NCBI GenBank assembly: GCA_034509425.1
Contig: JAVTVJ010000542.1
Location: 1,178,001 to 1,242,000, forward strand
Direction: 5' to 3'
From: Eopsaltria australis
Taxonomy: Eukaryota; Chordata; Aves; Passeriformes; Petroicidae
DNA: 64,000 bases
This document shows positions 1-20,420 of this stretch, in pieces (position 1 is the first letter of the stretch; every line of letters begins with the position of its first letter). The position numbers and the translations under genes were made by a program. The notes beneath the pieces were generated by a model. The model was given only the letters and a program-made list of their open reading frames with translations, searched no databases and was not told where the DNA came from.

Positions 1-2484
1 TTAAAGCAAACCAAGAAATGTGGCAGTGTCTGGGAAACGGCTGGAGGCACTGAGAGAGGGGTGTGGGGAGTCAGGGGGCACAGGGGCTCTGGAGGTGTGG
101 GGGATCAGGGCTCTGCTGACTCTTGGTCACAGCAGGCAGGGGTTCTGTGCCCTGGCTGCCCCTTCTCACCCTCACAGTTTCCCACTCATGTTTCCAGGGC
201 TCCCAAGGCACAGGAGCTGGGTCCTGCCCTACTGGGGGGGGTCTCAGCCCCTGGCCATGCCCAGGGGAGGGTCCTATTGGTGGGCACAAGCTGGCATCTT
301 GTGCCCGTAGTACTGATGGGGAACCTCTCCTGACCTGAATTCTGCCACTGCCAAAATTGCCACACCAGCCCCAGGGCAGGATGGGGCTTGGGGGGCACCA
401 GGGTCACGGGGGCAGAGCTACAGAGACAGAGCTGGGGCATGGAGCAGGACAAGAGGTGGCTGGGCATGGGGTCCAAGGTTCCCCCTGTTCATCCCATCAT
501 GACTCCAGGCTGAAGCAGGGCTGGAGCTCAAAGCTCCGATTGCCCCCAGCTGAGGGGCCACGGGTGGGGAGTCAGCAAGGCTGGGGGCTGGGAGCCACTG
601 GGATGAGAGCAGGGACTGGAGTTCAGCGTCCCGAAGGGGCCCGTGAGCTCAGGGAGCCCAGAATAGCCCTGGCCTCACCGTGGCAGCAGGGCCACGGCCC
701 AGCACAGCCAAGTATGGCTCCACACCTGGGCGCTGCTAAATCCAGAGGGATTCGCCATCCTTCCCGGGGTCAGGGCCAGGTTGGTGGGAGCCTCTGGTGA
801 CTCCCCCCAACCCCAGCCACTCGCAAGAGCTGACTCACCCTGGGGTCTGTCCTGAACCATCCAGCCTATGCTGGGGTCCCCCTGCTCACCGTGCCCCCCA
901 AGGGGGGCTCCTGAGTCACTCCAGGGGTGACTTCATTCCTGGGACTCTCCAGGCCCGAGGCCAGGGCGGTGGGCAGAGTCCCTGGGAGTGTGGGGTGCCC
1001 TAGAGCCAAGGCATGGCAAATGAGGCCGGGCAGGGCCACTGGCTCCGGCTGCATCGGGCTGGCAGCTGGAGTGTCCCCAGGCTGTGACGCCCGGACACTC
1101 TGCCAAAGGCCACCAGGACACGTCCCCGAGAGCTGGGAACACACAGAGCCGGTTGTGTGTTTCTAAGGACACGCCTGGGTGTTTACAGCCCCGCCAGCGT
1201 CACCGGCACAGGCACCGCCGTCCTGCCCAAGGACATCCGCGCCCGCCACGAGGCCACACCGAGCCTGCAGGGATGGGGGGCTCCGGCGGGGGCTCCGGCG
1301 GGGGTCCGCGCCCAGCGTTGTGTCGGGAGGGTGGGATCAGCAGCTCCTTACTCACAGCAGCAGCGGTGGCTCACCTGAGTGCGCCGGGCGACTGAGTCAC
1401 CGCTGCCACCGTGACTAAGGCTGAGCCGCTCGGCCCCGCGGGGCTCGGGGGATGGGGAGGGGGCGCCGGGACCCCCAGCCCAGCCCCGCTCCCACCGCGC
1501 CGGTGCCGGCGGTGCCTGGTGGGCCGGGCCGGGCTGGCCGGGCGGGTGGAGGTGCAGTGGTTCGGCTGCACCCTCCTGCCGGGGTGTGCCCCGCATGATC
1601 CCGGCCGCTGGCCCCGCGCCCGTGGGAACGCTCCCACTCGCTGCGGCAGCTCCGTGCGAGGCCCCAACTGGGCACCGCGGGCCTGGGAGTCCCTTGGGAG
1701 CCACGGGATCGCTCCCCTCTCCAAGCCGAGGGCAGAGGGAGGAAAAGGATCCCCGTCCCACCTGGGTCCCCCCAGGCTGCAGCCCGGCGTCTTCTGCAGC
1801 CACAGGAGCGAGAAACGCCCCCTGTTCCCTCTTCTCCCCTCCTCTCCCTGCTCTGAAGCCGGCGTCAGCTCTGCCCTAATCCCATGACCCCGCGCCTGCG
1901 AGGGGAATGCAGAGACTTGCGATAAAATCCCCCGTTTTCCAAAGCTGTGGGATCAGCCAAGAATTCATTCCAAAAAGGGAGGGGGGGAGAAAAAAAAGGA
2001 AAAAAGAGAGAAAAGAGAAAAGCTGCTGCCCGGGGCTGATGGGGGATTTTCCCGAAGAAGGAGGGCTGGGAATTCCCTTCCTTCGAGGGAGAGGACTTCC
2101 AAGAACCAGCCACCAAAAGATTCGGGGCTCCCGGCTGGAGCTGGGGCCGGCAGGACCGTGGGACACAGAGGAGCCAACGCCACGGTGCTGCCCTGGCTCT
2201 GCCGTGACACTGGGACGTGCCCGGCGGCCAGGCCCCGTGGGAAGTGTCCCGACGGGACCCGGGTAAGCCCCTCTCCTCCGGCCCGCGCCCGCGCCGCCCT
2301 CCTGGGTGCGTGAGCCTCCGCGGGGGCTAATCCCAGGGCCCAGGTTAGCTAAGCGGATTGCGGGAGCTGCGTGTGGCCTGCAGCGGGATTTGTGTAGGTA
2401 TTTGCTCGTCGGATCGTCTCTCCCCGAGCTGCTCAGCCGTGCGGGGTTTGGAGAACGCTCCCTCTGGAGACGCAGGAGCCTCGG

Positions 2485-2580
2485 ATGCCGCACAGCAATT
2501 ATGCCCAAGTCTGCCTGTAATCTTTAACGATTTATTCCCAGGGCAACACAATAAACTAAACACACAAAATCCAGGCTGCT
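2485..2580. other. AT-richer island, possible conserved non-coding element
   Basis: About 90 bases of balanced composition interrupt GC-rich flank and contain AATTATGCC, CGATTTATTCC and ACAATAAACTAAACAC. No open frame or splice signals explain it. The call rests on composition only; conservation was not tested. Confidence 0.25.
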
Positions 2581-3119
2581 GGGAACCCTGGGATCTCCCA
2601 GCTTGTGTCTCTGGAGGCTTCAGATACCTTCAACCATACTGAAATCTGCACACACTTCCTAAAGCATCAGCTCCTGGAGTCATGGGATTGCCGGAGGAGA
2701 TGAGCTTCCTCCCAGGAAGGAGATGGAGCCGTGTCGAGGGTGGCGGCTGGGAAAGGGGCTCTTCAGGGCTGCCAGGATGTGGGGAAATGCCCTGCCCTTG
2801 GGGCATGGCTGCTCTGCCAAAGAACCCAAGCGGACCACACTCCCAGCCATGGCCACAATGTCCCCTTGTCCCTCCCCACAGATCGGGGCCGGGAGCTGGC
2901 GGCCAACCCCTGCTCCCTGCGGGAGTGGCTCCGGTGTGACACCTTGTCCCCAGCATGGCCCCTCCTGGTGCACAAGCCTAAGGTGTGGCAGGACCAAACC
3001 TGTGGCCCTGGCTGTCCCCTCTCCTCGCTGCTCCAGGGCCTCACCCCGCACAGCCAGCTGGGGATGTGGCCCCCCAAGAGGCGGCTTCGCAGGCCCGGGG
3101 CTCCGCAGCTCCCGGGGAG

Positions 3120-3167
3120 AACAATGGCGCATCCCTGCCCCGGCCCCTCTCCCAGGGACAACAATGG
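3120..3167 (+). promoter_or_regulatory. Paired SOX-type motifs
   Basis: The octamer AACAATGG, a consensus SOX core, occurs at 3120-3127 and again at 3160-3167, exactly 40 bases apart. The surrounding sequence is GC-rich and otherwise has few A/T runs. Function is inferred from the motif alone. Confidence 0.25.
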
Positions 3168-3764
3168 CAGGAGCCGGAGTCGGAGCCGCCTGAGCTCATC
3201 TCCCCCCGAGAGCTTGGAGGGGGCTGGGGCGGGCGGGGGGCTGCGGGCTGCGCGACAAAGGCTCCCTCCCAGCCCGGCTCTGTGCCTTGCACGAGTGGCC
3301 TCGCTCCCACCCAGCCATCTGCACCCACCCCGGGGGAGGCCGGGCGGAAGGGCCACGGCAGCAGCATTTTGGGGATTCAGAGAGCCCCCCTTGGCTCCCG
3401 CCGGGCCCCGGCGTTGCTACCTCACAGGTCGGGTCTCCCCACTGCAGACTGGACGCCAGATCTCCCCTCCAGCTGCTTTGTGTCTCGGTGTGCCAGGGCA
3501 TTGTCTGCGAGGGAGAGACCCAGCGAGGCAGCCCGAGGTCACGAGCATCTCCCCAGCTCCCTCCCTGTGTGCGCGGGGCAGCTGCTGGCTTGGGAGGAAG
3601 CGGCTTCTGCCCTGCGGTCCCCGTGGAATCACCCCCTGGAACTCGTGTCCACCAGCCCGTTTCTCCCTTGCTCTAAAAACCCTGTGGGGCTAAGTCTGTG
3701 TCCTTGCTGGGAAGTGGGAGGTTGGGCAGAGGGAATCCCTGGGGGAAGAATGGCCCAACCTTGT

Positions 3765-3810
3765 TATTAGACATCAGAGAGTCTCAGTATTAGACATCAC
3801 TGAGTCTCCA
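3765..3810 (+). repeat. 23-bp direct repeat, two copies
   Basis: TATTAGACATCA followed by a GAGTCTC core occurs at 3765 and again at 3788, a period of 23. The second copy has CTGAGTCTCC in place of GAGAGTCTC. It is a small tandem duplication next to the upstream CpG island. Confidence 0.7.
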
Positions 3811-4254
3811 CGGGCAGCAGCGGCAGCAGCTTTGACGCTCGGCTCCCAAGGAGAGCTCAGCCCATCCGTTCCCTGCCCACGGACTGACTTTGACCCCGGT
3901 GACGGGGCACCCGGAGGGGGAGAGGTGTCCGGTCTGTCCCCTCCTCACGGCCCGTGGGGGGCTGGTCACCCCTTCCCTGCCTGGAGCGGGGGCAGAGCCG
4001 GGACCCCGACAGGGGCTGAGAAGCCCCCAGTGAGCTGATACCGAGATTAGAGGACGGCGAGTAGGGATCCCGGGAGCAGGATCCAAAACGAGCGGGTAGC
4101 GGCTGGAACCCCAGGGGCAAGACTGAGACCCGGGGACAAGGACCGGGACCCCCCGCGGGAGCAGGTGCGGGTGCCGCCGGGGCCGGGGCCGTGGCCGTTG
4201 CTGGGGCCGTTGCCGGGGCCAGACCGGTCCCTGCCCGGTCCCTGCCCCCGCCAG

Positions 4255-4463
4255 GCTCCACCCCGGGCGGTGCGGGATAAAACTTGGGGCACCTCCCCGG
4301 CAGCTCCGCGTCAGGGCTGCGCTCGGACCGGCTGCAGCGCTCAGGAGGTGACACCGCACCGACCACCACCTCCCCCCGGGACGTTTCTGGGGTCTCTCCC
4401 CCTCTTCCTGTCACCGGCGGCAACTGAGCTCCCGCCGCGCCGGGATCCGCGGGGCCGTGCTCG
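4255..4463 (+). promoter_or_regulatory. Candidate upstream promoter and non-coding first exon
   Basis: A TATA-like GGATAAAA at 4275-4282 is followed about 180 bases later by a strong splice donor, CTCG|GTGAGTAG, at 4463/4464. A transcript starting near 4305 could end its first exon at 4463. It could then join the acceptor just before the MIDN start codon (6394/6395), giving an alternative MIDN 5' UTR. Nothing in the segment is clearly coding. It could instead be a separate lncRNA first exon. Confidence 0.3.
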
Positions 4464-6114
4464 GTGAGTAGAGCCGCACCGGACCGGTGGGGGCCCGGGT
4501 TGGGCTACGGGAGGGATCCGCGGACCGGGACCGCGCTTTCTCGGTTGCTTTCCCCGGAGCGGGAGGGGTGGCCCCGCGTCCCCGGGGCTCCCGGAGGGAC
4601 GCACGGCAGAGCCCCTCTTCGGTTGTTCGGAAGCTCTGCTCACCCCCAGAGACCCTCCGTGTCCTCGGTCACTTGGAGCCTTGCCTGCCTCCGGGAAACG
4701 GGAGCTGGATCGGTTCTCCTCGCTCCAGCTGTCGGGACCCCGGTGTGCCCGCTCGGCTCCCGCCGCGTCCCGGGGAGCGGCTCCTCGCTCCCAAGACCCG
4801 GCGTTCCTGGGGGGGGCTGCCCGGGCAAGGTCTCTCCGTCCCGATGGGCCAGCAGCGGCCCCGGGGCGTACCGCGGCTGGGCCACCCGGTCGCTCGGTAA
4901 GGGCCACCCGGTGTCTCGGTAAGGGCTCCCCGGCGCGCCGCCGGTGCGGCCCCCGCGGCCCCCCCGGGCGCAGGAGGCGCAGCAGGGCCGGCAGAGGGCG
5001 CCCGCGCTTTGCTGACTCATAGCCCCCCCCGGTGCGGGTGCCGGGACGGGACCCCGGGGCTGCGGGGTGTCCGTTCCACCCCCCGAGCGGCGGCAGGAGG
5101 GGCTGGGGCAGCTGGGGCGGAGGTTCCAGTTGCGGGCCTGGGGGGGGGGGGAGGCAAGAGCGTGCTTGGGGGCCGCAGGGGGCTCAACCCCTCATCGGGA
5201 CAGTTCCCCGTAGCTGTAACGGCGTCACCGGGAGGGTGACCGGGCGGGTGCGTGTGACCGGGCGGGTGTGACCGGCCGCGGGTGATTGTGCATGTCCCCC
5301 CCGCCCTTTCCGCCTCTGTGTCCCGGCGTCACTGGGCTCCGGGGGCTCCGGCTCCCGCCCGGCCCTGCGGGCAGTCACCTCCCGCCGCGGCCTCCTCCGG
5401 TGCGGGGGCCGCTCACCGCCCCCGCCGCGGCGCTCCGGGCCGGCGCCTGCCCGTGTCCCGCGTTCACCCCTCCGCAGCTCCGGGGCCTCGCACGCCAACC
5501 CCACCGACTCCCCGGTGAGAGGCAACCCTACAGGTGCCCAGCGCTGGCAAAGGCCGGCCGGACCCCCGAGCCCCCGGCGCCCCTTTGTTGTGCGCCGGGA
5601 TTATGAATGGCTCCAGGCGCGGCGCGAGGGCGCGCGGGAGGCGGGGCCGGGGGCGGGGCTTCGGGGCCGCGTGGGCGGGAGGAATCCGGCCGGACCGCTC
5701 CGCCCACCGGGCCACGTGGGGAGGCCCCGCCCGCCTCCCATTGGCCGGCACCGCGGATGTCTGAGCTCTCGGCGCGCTCCCATTGGCCGCGGCCTCCGGA
5801 GGAGCCGGAGTGAATGAGGGCGAGGCCCCGCCCGCGGGACGTTGCTACATTGTAACTTCCCTCCCCCCCGGTGCTCCCACGGCAGCGCGAGCGGCGGCCG
5901 GTTCGGCGGGTCCGGCCCCAGAGAAGGGGGAGCGAGGCGGCCTCCCCGCCCCTCGCCGCGGCCTCGGGCCTCACCCCGCCCCCAGACACCCCGCACCGAG
6001 AGCACAGAGCGGCGGCGAGGAGAAAGAAAGGAGGCGGCAGGCAGGGGCAGGCAGCGCCGCTTCCACCGCCCCCCTTTCCCGCGGCAGCCGCCGGAGCGGG
6101 GCGAGAACGGGAAG

Positions 6115-6156
6115 ATTTTTATATTTTTTATTTTTATATACATATATTTTATTTTC
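6115..6156 (+). other. AT tract inside the MIDN 5' UTR
   Basis: Forty-two bases that are A/T apart from one C sit inside an otherwise very GC-rich leader, about 250 bases before the MIDN ATG. The stretch remains open in the MIDN frame. It may be a nucleosome-depleted or melting segment, or part of the transcription start region. Confidence 0.6.
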
Positions 6157-6402
6157 TCCGCCCGGGCCGCGGAGGGCACGGCCGGTGCAGCCCTGCCTGG
6201 GGACCCCCCTCCGAGCCGCCCCCCGCCTCCTCCCGGCCCCCGCCCGAGGCCTCGCCGCGCAGCCGGAGCTCCCGTGGGTCCCGCCGGGCGTGTGGTGGAG
6301 CGGGCCCCGCTCCCTCCTTTGTCCGCTCCCACCGCCCCCCCCCCCACCGCGTCCCGCCGTCGCCCCCCGACACCGACCGCCGCTGCCCCCGCAGGTCGGC
6401 GG

Positions 6403-15398
<8,996 letters not shown>

Positions 15399-16113
15399 AG
15401 AGCCGGGGCCCCGGGGGACTGTGCCGGGGGGTCCCGCTCGCCGCCCCCGCTGCGGGGGAGCAGCGCCGGTGCCACGGGCTGGGGCTCCTCGAGATTTGCG
15501 ACCACACGCCTTGGGCCGACCTGCGTGTCAGGGGGAGCCCCCCGCTCCCCTGCTCGGTTGGGTTTGGGGTCATGGGGGAGAGCAGCAGGAGCCACCCCCT
15601 CCCTGCAGCCTCCCCAGCCGGGCACCCAGGGAGGGCCCTGGGGCGTATCGAAGCTGCTGCTTTGCTGTGAAGAGGGGCACAGCGGGGTGGGCTCCAGCCC
15701 CACCTTGTGCCACCCCCCCCCGGTGCAGGCAGGAGGAGATGAAGTCTCTCTCGGAGGTGCTGGAGCCCCCCCCGATTTGGGGGCCGTTTGTTTTCCTTCC
15801 CTTCTATATGTAGCATTGCTCGGCTGCGGGGCTGGGCCCCCCCCGGGCAGCTGGGGGGACACGTGTGCCTGGGCCCCACCGCCGCAGCCCGGGGAGGGGG
15901 GACGGGGGTGGGGGGGCTTTGTTTTTTGGGGGGGTTGTTAATTTTGTTTGGGGAGGGAGAAGCCAAGGCTCCTTCCCTCCGCGGCCGAGCCCAACTTCCG
16001 AGTCGCTGGACTCCTTCCCACCCACCGCTTGGGTGGTTGGATTTTTTTTTTCTTTTTTAACTTAAAAAAAAGAAAAAGAGGAGAAGAAAAAAAAAAAGAA
16101 AAAAAAAAACCTG

Positions 16114-16119
16114 AATAAA
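16114..16119 (+). terminator. MIDN proximal poly(A) signal
   Basis: Canonical AATAAA following an A-rich tract. Downstream sequence is only weakly GU-rich, so this is probably a minor or alternative site. Confidence 0.45.
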
Positions 16120-16415
16120 TAACCCCAAACTCGGTCCCGGCCGTGGGGCCGGTATTTATAGACATTAATGACCCGACTGAGCCAATACTGACATAGTCTT
16201 CATAGGCCGTAGGATCCTTTTTCTTGTCCGACTTGGATTTTTTTCCGTCAGGATCTGTGCAAATAGAGCCCCCACGTGATGTGTTTTTTGTCTGTAAAAG
16301 TCTTTTTTTTTTGTCTTTTTTTTTTTTTTTTTTTTTGTGTGTGTTTTTGGGGAGAGGGGGGCGGGGGGGAGAGCGAGGCTTTTTCGGTCTTTAATATTTT
16401 ATTTTTTATTTTTGA

Positions 16416-16421
16416 AATAAA
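16416..16421 (+). terminator. MIDN distal poly(A) signal
   Basis: Canonical AATAAA followed 23 bases later by a GT-rich element (GTGTCTGGTGTCGGTGTGG). This is the best combination of poly(A) signal and downstream element in the region, so it is taken as the main MIDN 3' end, near 16440. Confidence 0.75.
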
Positions 16422-16449
16422 TTTGGGCAGTCTGGATGCAATCGTGTCT

Positions 16450-17256
16450 GGTGTCGGTGTGGGGAGATAGGGGACACTTGGAGACCTCATCAGGGTGGAC
16501 ACAAGTGCCCTGTACCTGTGCACACACCTGCTCAGCACTCAGACCCGTGAACCTGCAGGAGGAAGGAGAGGGGTGATGGAGCTGCCTCATCCTCCATAGT
16601 AAAGGAAAAGGTCTGGGGTCTCCTTGAGGTGTTTCCAGCCCTCTCTGGGTGCCAGACCCCGGCCTGTGGGTGCTCATCCAACTGGGTGCTCCCAGTCTCG
16701 TCCCACCGGCCACTGCCTGGAGGAGCTGGGCCGGTTGCACCAGCCGGGCTGGCCGTGAGTGCCAGCTCCCTGCCAGCTCCCTCCCTCCCTCCCTCCTGCG
16801 TCACGGCGGGGTGGCCGCGGGCCGGGGCGGGGGAGGGGGATTGGTGGCCATGAATGCGGCCGTGCCTCAGTTTCCCCACCTGTTCTTGCCCCGGGGAAGG
16901 TGATGGGGTGGGGGTGGCCCTGGGCTTGTGTGTCAGCACCATCCCACCCGTGCAACCTTTTTCCTGCAGCACTCAGGGTCCCCGGGAGGAAGCTGGAGGC
17001 TGGCGGGGAGTCGGGGTGTCGATGGCTGTGGGGGGACACTGTGGGCTGCGACACCCCTGGAGCTGAGCTGTGACACCAATGTGGTGACACTGTCACCTCC
17101 ACGCACACCTGGGGCGGGGTGAACCCTGACTGGGCGCTGAGCTGTGGAGCTGTTATTTGGGGAGGGGGCAGAAGTGGCTCCCCATGTCCCCTCTGCCCTG
17201 TCGCAGCCTTGTCCCTGCACCCTCGGGACTGGGGACAGAGAATAATCCCGAGCTCC
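16450..17256. other. Intergenic DNA downstream of MIDN
   Basis: No gene seen. A short (CTCC)n tract at about 16781-16797 is the only simple repeat. Confidence 0.6.
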
Positions 17257-17465
17257 ATGGGGCGCTCAGCACCTCACAGACAGGACGGGAAGCCAGTGGC
17301 TCTTTGCATGGGGAACACGCGGGGGGCCCAGCGTGGGGCTGGGGGGGCCTGGCCGGACCCTGAACCCCCAGGAGCAGCCGAGCTCCGGAGGAAGCTGGGC
17401 GGGAGCGGAAGCAGCTCAGGTTCCTGCGGTGACTTTTGCCGCACCGGGCACCCCGCGCCCCGCTT

Positions 17466-17473
17466 TGACGTCA
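17466..17473. promoter_or_regulatory. CRE palindrome downstream of MIDN
   Basis: Perfect TGACGTCA about 1 kb beyond the MIDN 3' end, in GC-rich DNA. It is the second full CRE in the window after 10886. Possible enhancer element, from the motif only. Confidence 0.3.
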
Positions 17474-17635
17474 TTTCGGGTAGAGCAGACCTCGGGCTCC
17501 CCCCCTGCAGCCCCCGGCCCCCCCCACACCCCTACCCGTGCCAAATTTGGCAACGGGAAGAGCCGCCGGCCGCGGCAGGAGCAACGCGGCGGCCTTGTAA
17601 GGCAATCGCTGCCGGGAGGGCACGCGGGGGACACG

Positions 17636-17654
17636 CACACGCGTGTGCACGCAG
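17636..17654 (+). repeat. Alternating CA/CG/TG tract, copy 1
   Basis: The 19-mer CACACGCGTGTGCACGCAG, identical to 19293-19311. The CACACGCGTGTG part is a perfect palindrome with alternating purine and pyrimidine, a Z-DNA-prone sequence. Confidence 0.8.
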
Positions 17655-19140
17655 GGACAAGCGCCAGCAGCCGCGCACAAAGGGGACACCCAAACAGTCC
17701 CGCTGGGGGTGCTCTTCTGGGGACCTCGCAGTCCGTCCTTGCGGGGGTTCCAACAGCTGCTGCCGCTGCATGGGCTCAGCTCAGGGTTTGGGGGTCCCAG
17801 GGGAGCAGTGGGTGGTGCGGGGGATGAGCTGGGGCAGGCCTGGCCCCGAAGCCATGGCGCAGCTTCATGGCACAGGACGGACCTGGCACCCGCAGGATGT
17901 GTCTGTGGCACGGCAGGGGACAAGCCAGGACACGGGGCGCCACGTCGTGCCACGCCACAGGGTGACATCACCGCGCCCAAGGCCCCCAGATGCTGCTGAT
18001 AATGGGGATAATGGGGTGGTGGGTGAGGCTGGGCAGAGCCCCCCTCAGTGTCCGGCTCAGATGTTGGGGTGGTTCACACCCCTGCATTCCATCCTGGCCC
18101 CCCTCCCCACTGCCCCCCAGCCCTGCCAGCACCCAGCCCTGCTGCCAGGCTGTGCTCACCCCAGTGCTCCCAGTATGGAGCAATCCACAGCACCAGCGTT
18201 GTGCCCGCGGTGTGGTGCCCGCTGTGGGTGTCACCTGGCAGGTGTGTCCATGCTCAGGGCTGTGTGTCCGTGCACCCACGGCCGGTGGGTGGGGACAGCT
18301 GGACCGGGTGCCCCCCTTGTCCCTCTGCCCAGCCCTTGCCGCAGAGGGTGCGCCAGGAAACACCCACAGCTGCCGCGGCTCCCAGGGCTCCCGGCACACC
18401 CGTGGGCCCCGCGCACGCCCACGGCGCCGGCCACGCCGCGGCCCCGCGGTGCCGGGCACACCCCGGCGCAGGCATGCGTGGGGTTGCACGTCAGTCCTTG
18501 CACGCCCAGCCCTTGCACACCCACCCGCTTCACCCTGCACCCCACAAACACACCCGGCCTCCCCGCAGCGCCTGCGTGCACCCCCCAGCCTGGTGTGAAC
18601 CCCGTGTATGCCCATGAACCCCACGGCGAGGGCGGTGCCTGTGCCTGGTGTGCCCACCCCGCATCCCCACGGCCACGGGACCCCCGCGGCCGCCTCCAGT
18701 TCCCTCATGGCCTGGGGTGCATCGTGGAGCCCCAGCCCCAGAGCCCCCTGGAATCCCTCCGGCTGCACCCGGCGCTGGCTGCGGGCGAGAGACGGGGCTG
18801 GCGCGGCGGTGCCAGACGCCGGGTGGGCGACGCGCTGCCGCGTGTCCCTGGCACGAGTTGGGAACACGGCGTCTGCCGCAGCGGGGTCCCGGGTGGGGGC
18901 GAGCCCAGGCCCCCGCGTGGGGCTGCAGACGGTCCCCCCACCACTCGGCTCCGGCGCACCCGCCAAGGCTGGGGCACCCCTGGGTGCCCTCTGGGTGTCC
19001 CTGAGGGTGCCGAGACCCCCGAAAGGCTGACCCCCCGCACCGGACCCCGGTGCTGCTGTGGGGCCGGGCTGTGGGCAGGCAGTCCCGGTGTGGGATGCAG
19101 AGGCGGCCGCGGGGGGGGGCCGGGAGCTGCCGGCGCAGGG

Positions 19141-19215
19141 ATGGATCCTGGAATTAAAAACATTCCAGGAACTGACTTTGAACCAGATAAAATAACAAGC
19201 GCCGTGAGGAATGTC
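19141..19215. other. AT-rich island in GC-rich intergenic DNA
   Basis: About 65 bases with AATTAAAAACATTCC and AGATAAAATAACAAG, sharply different from the roughly 70% GC around it. It is a candidate conserved non-coding element. No exon structure supports it as coding. Confidence 0.3.
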
Positions 19216-19292
19216 TCACCCCGCCCGCCGGCCGCGGCCCCACGGCGCTCCCCGCAGCCTCCCACTGCCCCACACGTGTCCACGGGCCCTTG

Positions 19293-19311
19293 CACACGCG
19301 TGTGCACGCAG
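19293..19311 (+). repeat. Alternating CA/CG/TG tract, copy 2
   Basis: Exact copy of the 19-mer at 17636-17654. Related but degenerate tracts recur near 19467-19500, 20770-20785, 25893-25935, 26200-26265, 26685-26715 and 27283-27315. Confidence 0.8.
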
Positions 19312-20339
19312 AGCTCGCAGGCACTGTGCACCACAGCCCCGCTCCGGGGGCAGCCCCGACGTGCCCAGGCTGCTGGAGGTTCTGGGGTTCTCCGAGGGAG
19401 GGCTCAGCACCCCGGCTGCTGCGAGCCCCGGCTGGGCTGTGGGGGTGCACACACAGCCGGTGTGCAGTGCACGAGCACACGCGTGGAACACGCGTGGCTA
19501 TTGTACGCACAGCAGCCCCCCCCGCCTGCCTCCCAGCCCATCGTGGGGCAGAGGGTCCCCCTCGCGTCCTCGCCAAGCTCGGGGCCTCCCGGGCTCCCCC
19601 AGCCTGGCCGGCAGCCGCGGAGCCCGGCGTGCCTGGGCGGTGACATCACGGGGGCGGCGGGGCCGGGGGCGCGGCGCCAGCCCATCCCCGCGGACCCCCA
19701 CCCGCCGGGGCCGAGGTCGCAGCGGGGACGGAGCAGCAGCAGGAGCTGCGCTGGGAACCGGTGCTGGTCTCACTGGGCATCCCAGCCTGGCTACTTGCCC
19801 TTGACAGAAACAAACACCCCAAATTCCCCTTCTCCCCTCCTTTTGGAGAACCCCCCAAAAGCATCTCTCAGTTGTGGTGTTGGGGGAGGGGGCACCGGCT
19901 CAGCCGCCCCCAGCTGGCATCCACAGGGGATGGCGTTTAAATGGCCCCGGTGACACTGGCATGGCTGAGGGGTGACCCTGGTGTGACCCAACCCCACAGC
20001 CTGTGCCGTGGGGGTCCCGTCCCCACACCACGGCCCCGGGCAGTGGGGCCAGGGCAAACACGGGGCCGGTGGTGACACGGGGCCAGAGGGCAGCGCCGGT
20101 GCGTCACCGTGTTTACGAGGACCTCGAGGAGCTCTCGTGACGTCCGCGCTGGCCCTGCCAGCCCAGGCCCTGCCAGGTGGCACAGTGCCACCTCCACCGC
20201 GCTACTCCCCATCCACCGCTCAGATTTTTGGGGCTGGCATGCAGCCACCTGGCCCCTGAGCCCCGGTGGAGCGGGGGGCACGGAGCGGCTTGTCCCCTCC
20301 CCTGTCACAATGCACCGTGCGAGCGGCAGATGGGGCGTG

Positions 20340-20420
20340 CGCGGGGCTATTTATAGCAGCGGGACCCACAGGTAGCGACGGTGCGTCAGAGCGGTGACGC
20401 AGCCCCGGCGACGCTCGGCC
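20340..20420 (+). promoter_or_regulatory. Candidate orphan promoter or MEF2 element
   Basis: CTATTTATAG at 20348-20357 is a perfect MEF2 consensus and could also serve as a TATA box. It is followed within 60 bases by GTGACGCAG and CpG-rich sequence. No downstream exon could be assigned, so an enhancer is as likely as a promoter. Confidence 0.25.

Larger units (their letters stand above)
1..4250. other. Upstream flank of MIDN, no gene recognised
   Basis: GC-rich DNA with no splice-bounded coding exon that I can recognise on either strand. The long open frames here overlap one another on both strands, as expected at this GC content. ATP5F1D precedes MIDN in mammals, but none of its exons is visible. 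Several AP-1 type sites (TGACTCA or TGAGTCA) occur near 831, 912 and 1390. A polypurine tract lies at 1970-2035 and a lower-GC island at about 2490-2575. Confidence 0.6.
15399..16440 (+). other. MIDN 3' UTR
   Basis: About 1.04 kb from the stop codon to the distal poly(A) region. The first part is GC-rich. The second contains long homopolymer runs, A-rich at 16060-16110 and T-rich at 16303-16336. Confidence 0.75.
17257..19953 (+). other. Very long open reading frame, coding status doubtful
   Basis: From the ATG at 17257 the frame stays open for 898 codons to 19953, and it is open upstream to at least 17119. It is rich in Pro, Ala, Gly, Arg, Cys and His, and I recognise no domain, signal peptide or homolog. 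Other frames here are also long on both strands (over 300 codons on the - strand at 17968-18966), so low stop density is partly compositional. No splice or poly(A) signals frame it. Against coding: it contains alternating CA/CG/TG tracts, and an AT-rich island (19141-19210) that looks non-coding. I lean to non-coding. Confidence 0.15.

Noticed and set aside
1..4250. ATP5F1D, expected upstream of MIDN
   Set aside because: No exon encoding the conserved ATP synthase delta subunit could be found.
17968..18966. 332-codon - strand frame inside the long + strand frame
   Set aside because: Mutually exclusive with the + frame and equally featureless; evidence of generally low stop density.
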